Below, in pieces: positions 58,011-64,000 of a stretch of DNA of 64,000 bases. The translations under genes were made by a program, and so were the position numbers. Below the pieces are notes generated by a model, which had not been told where the DNA came from, made no database searches, and was given only the letters and a program-made list of their open reading frames with translations. Source of the stretch: Laetiporus sulphureus 93-53 (taxonomy: Eukaryota > Basidiomycota > Agaricomycetes > Polyporales > Laetiporaceae); the NCBI RefSeq assembly GCF_001632365.1, contig NW_024468527.1:390440-454439 (forward strand), written 5' to 3'. Position 1 is the first letter of the stretch, and each line of letters begins with the position of its first letter.

Positions 58011-60582
58011 TTACATCTGACAGGGAGCGCACAAGTCAGCGATGTTGCATGGCAACAGTGATATGGGGGAAGAAAAGGGGGAGGGATAGATCCGATTCCG
58101 GGAAGATGCACTCACCAGCCACTGCCAGAATGCCTCGAGCTTGTTCCTCGGAGGCGGCTCGTCGTATCTATCAGCAAAACGATAGTAGTCAGCATCCGTG
58201 TCAATCGTGAGAAGGGTACCGCAACATACGTATCGGCCTCGATCTCCTTCAGACCAGATATGAAGTCCATGTTCTCTGGCTTCACTGGCGGCACTCGTTT
58301 CCACCTGCGCGCGCCAACGTAGAGGATGGGGAAGAGAATAAGTGGCAGGTAGTTCGTGACAAACGTCGCGGTATCCCAATTGCCTTTCAGGAAGACAGCC
58401 CATCCGCTAAACTGCAGAAGGCGGGGAAGGATTCAGCATGATGTTGCATGAAAGCGGAAAATCAGGATGCTACGAGTACTTACCAGGCAGATAATTAAGC
58501 ACGCTGCCGCACCATACCAGGCGGCGAATGGTTGCAGTCGAGAGGCATAAGGAAGAGTGGCCCGGTCGAAGCCCTGCAACCTGAACCCGCGGTAGAAGCG
58601 GATGTAAGTGACACAGATACCAAACCATGTCATCAATCCAGCGATCGCTGTTAATTAGCTCCCGTCAACTGACTTTTTTCATTAGCACGTATTCTGATAA
58701 CACTCACACGTCACTAGGGAGCAGACAGCATGTCAGCAAGCATGCAACACCACGGCAAACACGGTCGACTTACTGTTAGCGAACCAGTCGAAGACCATTC
58801 CGGATCCGCTGTTGACACCCATGTACGCAAGGCAAGAGAACAGCGCGCAGGTTATGAGCGAGACGTAAGGCAAGCCATTGCCAGCTGTCCTTGCGAAAAC
58901 CTTTGGTGCATTTCCAACCATAGCGAGGCCATCTGAACAACAACCGAGAGAGGTGAGCAAATAACAACATCAGGATAAGTAGAACGTACAGAGAGCACGG
59001 GAGCTTGTGTACAGATCAGATGAAGCAGCAGAGCACGCTGAAGTCAAAAGTGCCGCGTTGATGACCTGGCCAGCTACTGTCAGCAACGACAGGCTGCGAC
59101 AATCTAGGACAAGGCTCACTGATGGCAAACCCTTGATGCCCGCTGTCTTGATCGCAATGACGAACGGCGACTTGGCGGCAGTCGACGAAGACAGTGAAAG
59201 ATATTCATTGTTCGAAGGCACGAGGAGACCGATGATGATGACGCCGCCGATGTAGAACAGCAGGATTCGGACGTAGACACGGCGAATTGCCTTTGGCAGG
59301 TTGCGTCTTGGGTTCTTGGCTTCGCCTGCGGCAATCTATATCGGCTTTCAGTTATACCATCGTTGAGGCGATAATCCAACGTAAAGGAGAGACTTACGGC
59401 GACAATCTCGGTTCCGATGAAAGAGAAGGCGGCTTGGGTCATGACCGCCCACCAGCCGAGGAAGCGACCCTTGTTCCCTGCAATGCCATTGTACTGCACG
59501 AAGGGACCAGGATTCTTCCAGTACCGGAAGCCGATACGATCGTGGTTTGGCCCACCTCCCAAGTCGAGCACGATACCGAGGATGATGAGTCCTGTAATCG
59601 TGATGACCTTGATGGAACTGTCGGAGGAGGAGCAATTAGTCCCGGCTCGATGTAAATTTTATCCAACGCAGATAGCGGACACACGCGAAGATAAATTCGG
59701 CCTCGCCGTAAACACCTATGGGCAGATTTTTGGCGTAAGAGGATAGACCAGCGCTTGAGAAAACACCGGACATACCGGCACCAAACATATTGATAGTGAC
59801 GACCACAACTAAGAACACCGAGATCCATGCCGCGCTACTAATGGATGCGTTCCAATAGTCAATCAACACCGCCGCGGCGCTTAGTTCGGCCGGGAGGATG
59901 ATCGTCCAGTTATACCCTGGTTATATTCTACCTGAGATAACGATCTTACGCGGAGCTGATTGACGCCACATACAGTAGTTCCAACCCTATCATTCGAGAA
60001 CAGCTGATTAGCGCAAAGGTCCGAAACGCCCGAAACATAGAGTCCTACCATAGTGAAAGAGAACGCGGGATCGACGAACCGTTCGGCCAATTTGATGTGG
60101 CCACCAGGGATCGGAAGATAGGCAATCATCTCACCGAGAGAAATCTAACGCTAACACGTTCACCACAGCACTTTGTAGCAGTCAGACAGACGTACCATGA
60201 CACTATAGCAAATTGTCCCGACGGTCACATATCCAAGAAGCAGACCAATCGGACCACCTGCAGCTAGCGAATTTGCGGTTCCCAGGAACAGACCAGTACC
60301 AATCACACCTAATCACGACTCGATCAGTCAAGGAGGCGCAAGTGATGGCATGCGACCTCGACGTACCGCCGATACTGTGAAGGAAGAGTAACTATCAGAT
60401 TCTGCGCCGCTGGTCGGATACGTTGCGACTGACCTGATCATGGCGATGTGACGGTTTTTGAGCGAACGCTTCAGCTTGGTCTGTTGTGGGGCATTTGAAT
60501 CCAGCTGAGATTCGGAGTCGTATTCCTTGACGGAGACTGCATCCTTCTCGCTAGTAGCCTTGTCGCGTGGATCGAAAGGCAT
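58011..60582 (-). CDS. amino acid permease (YAT/APC family)
   Basis: Twelve-helix H+-coupled amino acid importer of the plasma membrane. ATG 60580-60582 (MPFDPRDKATSEKDAVSV), acidic N-terminus, then KLKRSLKNRHIAMI-SIGGVIGTGLFLGT (helix 1 substrate motif), GYVTVGTICYSVM, SLGEMIAYLPIPGGHIKLAERF, GWNY, NWTIILPAELSAAAVLIDYW, GEAEFIFA, KVITITGLIILGIVLDLGG, FLGWWAVMTQAAFSFIGTEI, AGEAKNPRRNLPKAIRRVY, SACSAASSDLYTSSRALYGL, AGNGLPYVSLI, GSGMVFDWFAN, GLMTWFGICVTYIRFYRGF and C-terminal EPPPRNKLEAFWQWLM. The very last codons (M, stop) are on a separate exon at about 58011-58016. More than nine introns, including an 8-nt exon at 60367-60374. The specificity cannot be read from sequence. Confidence 0.92.
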
Positions 60583-63500
60583 GATGGTCGTTCAAAAGAA
60601 GAGATCGTTAGGCACAGAGAGAGTGTGTGCTGGGATGGCCGCTTTATGGGGGGCAAGCTTTGCGCCAGACCGGAGACCGGGTGGACAGTTTTTGAGATGC
60701 CCCCCTGGCGCGTTTATCTATGCGGGACAGAGCGCGTCCGGGGAGACCGCTCAACCGGCTGATGGCGGTGCCCGCCTGTGGCGATATCTCACACAGGGCC
60801 CGTCTTTGCATATTTGGAAATTGGGCGGTGTTCTCGGTTGGCGGCCGTGCGCCTGCCTTGGCAGCTTTGCGCGACGAGATGCACCTCGCACACGACTTGG
60901 GACCTCCTGGAGGCCCGCCGGGGTGTGGTAATCAAGGCGACGTCGTGGAAAAGCACAGCCGAGGCGATGCAACAAAGGATGGAGGCTGCGCACGCGACTT
61001 ATCATTACCGCTCTATTTGATCGATGATCGCCTGCTGTTACTACTACCAAGCCAACTCCGCGTTTATCCGCTCCCTACCCCGCATTCTCCACATCCAGTC
61101 CACCACTACCACCGACAAACATCTCTCTGCACTGGGAACCCCCTGCACATCACTCAGTTTCGCGTCCACAAATCTCTGCAGAGAATCGCGTGTGCGGCAG
61201 ACCGTGGGCCAGCATCGTGACTACCAACTGTCCAGACCCGTCAGCCAACACCGCCGCCTAAGCGAGATAAGGCTATCGCATTTTCGCATTGGAAATTTCG
61301 AATGCAAAAAAATCTCTCCGCGGGGTACGATCGCTACCACATGAGATGCAGCCATGTCTCGTGTGACAGCTACTTACAGCCACATATATAGTGCTACCAA
61401 ATACTGCCACCCCAAGGCCATGTCAGCTGTACTGGGCGTAATCAGAGCCGGATTCTAGCCTTGTCCATCTCCAGCGTTTTCTGCCATATTCTCCCCCATT
61501 CCGCCATCCGTCAAAGCAGGCGCAGAGCTTACCTCGCCCCACTCTGCGTCAACGCGCCCCTCGCATCCAGACCTCGTCGAGCTATCGTTGTCCATGCTCG
61601 AGGCAATTCCAAGCGAACCTCTCGATGGAGTCCCTGAGGCGCGCAAAGCATATCGGGCGCCTGTGTAAGCGCTGGGATGTTTGCCGAGATAACGCTTTGG
61701 TGGCAGTCGACAATGATATGGACGCTGGCTCTGACACTTTCGAGTACTGCATTCATCGCATGATCCGTGGAACGGAACAAGCATTGGTGCTAGAAGGTCC
61801 GCATCTCTTATTGACGGAGTCCGAGGTATTCGGAATGACTAGAAGTCTGAGGCGGTGGACAATTTCTTCGACACAGCACGCCGCTTGGGATTGTCTTATT
61901 GGGTTTGAGCTCGTCTGAAGTCTAAGCAGTCAGTCAGGCGAGCTTACACGCTTGACAGCGCTGGTGTTCTCCGAAACGGACCTGCAGTAGTGGCCCTTGT
62001 CTGAGAACATCCATTAGCGTTATCTCCCTTCGCGTCAAGTACTGCGACTCGGATATCTGGTCGTCCATTTTGCCGCCCTCCTGCCCTTCTGCCAAGATTC
62101 TATCGACGGTCAGTCTCTCCCGCTTACGCCAATAGAATTTCTCAACTTAAAGAGCTGATGGTGTTTTGTCTTCACTGCTATTGCATAGATATGAATGAGA
62201 CCAGACGGCGCGGCCTTTTGATGTCAACATGTGCGCACTCAACAGCGCTCGATGCGGTACTGGTGACGCCGCTCTTCAAGATGATTTTGTCCATACAAGC
62301 ATTCAGCCAGGAAAAAAAGTCACGAAACGGAAAGCCACGTCATCGATGCAGGCACCGATAACTTATCAGGTACCCTCTGGTAACAGGCTGACGCAAGAGG
62401 AGTACGAGGACGCCGACGGCTATCCCCGAAGCGTTTCACGTCCATACGATGTCCTCCAAGCCCTTCGGAGCCCAGCAGAGATAAGAACTGAATATTGATA
62501 TGGAGCACCGAAGAAACGCCAGGCGCGTTCCCGAAGAGTCTGCTCACATTGAGATCGGCCGAGAGACTCGGTTCTGCATCCATGTCTTCCGGACCTCGTC
62601 ACTGGCAGGTGGAGCAATCGTGCCGTCACCTAGACGTGCTCTTCCAGGTGACTCTGTGGCACCTGTCATCCCAGAACTGCCTCGGCCAGGGCGTCGTAGT
62701 GGATACGCGAGACTTCAAATGTATGCATTTTCTCTCGGGTTTCCGCATGGATTCCCTACTCTTCGAATGCTTATTTGATTCTCGCAATCCGTTCGGCACC
62801 ACGAACGGTCCACGCACGTCGACCATTTACTCCGATGGACATTCTGTTTGAGGACCGAAAATATTAATCGAAGATCCTTGAGTCAAGGTTCTTAACCTTC
62901 CTTGACACGGGAGCCCGCTCGGATGGTACGTCGACCGAATTGATGCGTCATAAGTCGACGTCTCTTGAAAAACAGAACGCTCGTTCGCCCCTCACGAGCG
63001 ATGACTACGTCGACCAGAAGTTAGTGTCGAGCTGGCAATTGGGAAGCAGACGACCTCCGTTTGGAGCCGTTCAGACACTCACCTGGTGCGTTGATACTAA
63101 ACCCTCTCATGAAGCACTTTTTGTATAAAATACAACCGCAACCCTCTCCAGTCACCGGAAGGGCGATGAATTCGTTCGGATCACCGTCTGTCGCTAGTCA
63201 TATGTCATCTTCCGGTGGTGATGATTTCTCACCCGCGTTTTCTGCCTCGGACCAACTTCACGAGTAAGCAAGGCTGTCAAACGTTTCAGAGGATCAGCAA
63301 TGAAAGCAGTCTTACGCGTATCGACGAAATTCGAGCCGTACGATACTTCAATCCACATCTCGAGAAGGACAATATGCAGCGGCGCACTATTGCGCTACCA
63401 GATGTGATCTCTTAGATGTGCCGTTCTGCTCTCGCTGGCAGCGTTCATGGTGTGCAGCGTGTATCGCGGGCTGGGAATACTCAAATGTTAATACTTCACA

Positions 63501-64000
63501 TAGAAGCGCTGAACACGCATAACGCACCGCTGCAACATAATATCGCCGCTCAGCATCTCCACTATCCAATGCAGCATAAACCAAATTAGATACGAAAGCT
63601 CGAAATATACGTTGACTCGCACAGTCCATGGTCGATCGATCAGTGGCAGGTTTCCGGCGGTCATGTTGACTTTATCTCAAGCAATTAGCCCCTGATGCCG
63701 GAACAGCCACGCCACGACTAATCAAACATGTCAGAATTAATTGTATAACACCGAAATTCTCTGGGCCTGCGGGTGCTGTCCGATATGCACTACGCGAATT
63801 GTCGCCTACCTACTAATCGCCGATCTGTTGAGCTTAAGTGAGAGACAACGTGTGGTAGAGCGGGGTTGCACTCAACTTGCGCGATGTTCATGTCACTATA
63901 ATTTGTCAGCTTTAGTGGCATGCATTGCCGCTCTCCGCTTTGAGCGAAGGTAACAATTTCTTACCTGCCAAATTTGAAGTCACCGAGCCTGGCACTGAGC
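60583..64000. other. 3.4-kb region without a defensible gene
   Basis: Left part (60.6-61.4 kb) is the permease promoter and leader. Coding-like but unjoinable pieces occur at 61460-61690 on either strand, and on the plus strand at 62229-62498 (QVPSGNRLTQEEYEDADGY) and 62500-62778. No domain, start or splice pattern supports a gene. No repeat or tRNA was recognised up to the right edge. Confidence 0.35.

Noticed and set aside
61455..62850. Possible gene(s) on either strand near the right end
   Set aside because: Several overlapping frames look equally coding-like, with no start, splice pattern or domain that decides between them.
1..64000. tRNA genes, rRNA genes and CRISPR arrays
   Set aside because: I looked for B-box-like GGTTCRAATCC and for evenly spaced repeats and found none convincing. 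A tRNAscan-SE run would settle the tRNA question.

Overview
The window is nuclear DNA of a filamentous basidiomycete, most likely an agaricomycete. The evidence is dense short introns (mostly about 45-60 nt, GT..AG, one GC..AG) in nearly every gene, housekeeping proteins with fungal features (Tvp23, Snf4, Vam7, Ssh4, Mtm1, Cbr1), and a basidiomycete-type BTB protein and glutathione transferase. Gene models were read by joining frames by eye at plausible splice sites, so exon edges are approximate unless positions are given.

Layout. 0-14 kb holds ordinary genes: a glutathione transferase (partial, cut by the left edge), a BTB protein, NADH-cytochrome b5 reductase, a dual-specificity phosphatase, TVP23, a basidiomycete multi-pass membrane protein and a leucine-rich-repeat protein. 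14.4-30 kb is the accessory part: a 10-kb reducing polyketide synthase (PKS) gene, a decayed stretch, a broken carotenoid oxygenase gene and a drug:H+ antiporter. 30-37 kb is gene-poor except for an orphan five-exon gene and a long disordered protein. 37-51 kb is a compact housekeeping block: aspartate aminotransferase and aspartyl-tRNA synthetase transcribed divergently from a 254-bp gap, a small membrane protein, a probable U1 snRNA gene, SSH4, SNF4, VAM7 and MTM1. 51-60.6 kb holds an LRR-RhoGEF and an amino acid permease. The last 3.4 kb has no gene I can defend.

The most interesting item is the PKS. Its domain order, KS-AT-DH-MT-(psi-KR)-ER-KR-ACP-TE, is the order of animal fatty acid synthase, and its terminal thioesterase resembles the animal FAS thioesterase in the segments I could compare. 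Its methyltransferase keeps the SAM-binding motif, whereas its enoylreductase has lost the glycine-rich nucleotide-binding motif. I infer a methylated, largely unsaturated chain released by hydrolysis or cyclisation, possibly exported by the antiporter 3.4 kb away. Between them lies a carotenoid cleavage oxygenase relic with a nonsense codon, several frameshifts and loss of its central part.

Two other structural finds are a probable U1 snRNA gene (consensus 5' end, TATA-like box at about -30, closing helix, UUCG hairpin, 3' hairpin) and a 608-bp fold-back element with long inverted arms in the SSH4/SNF4 intergenic region.
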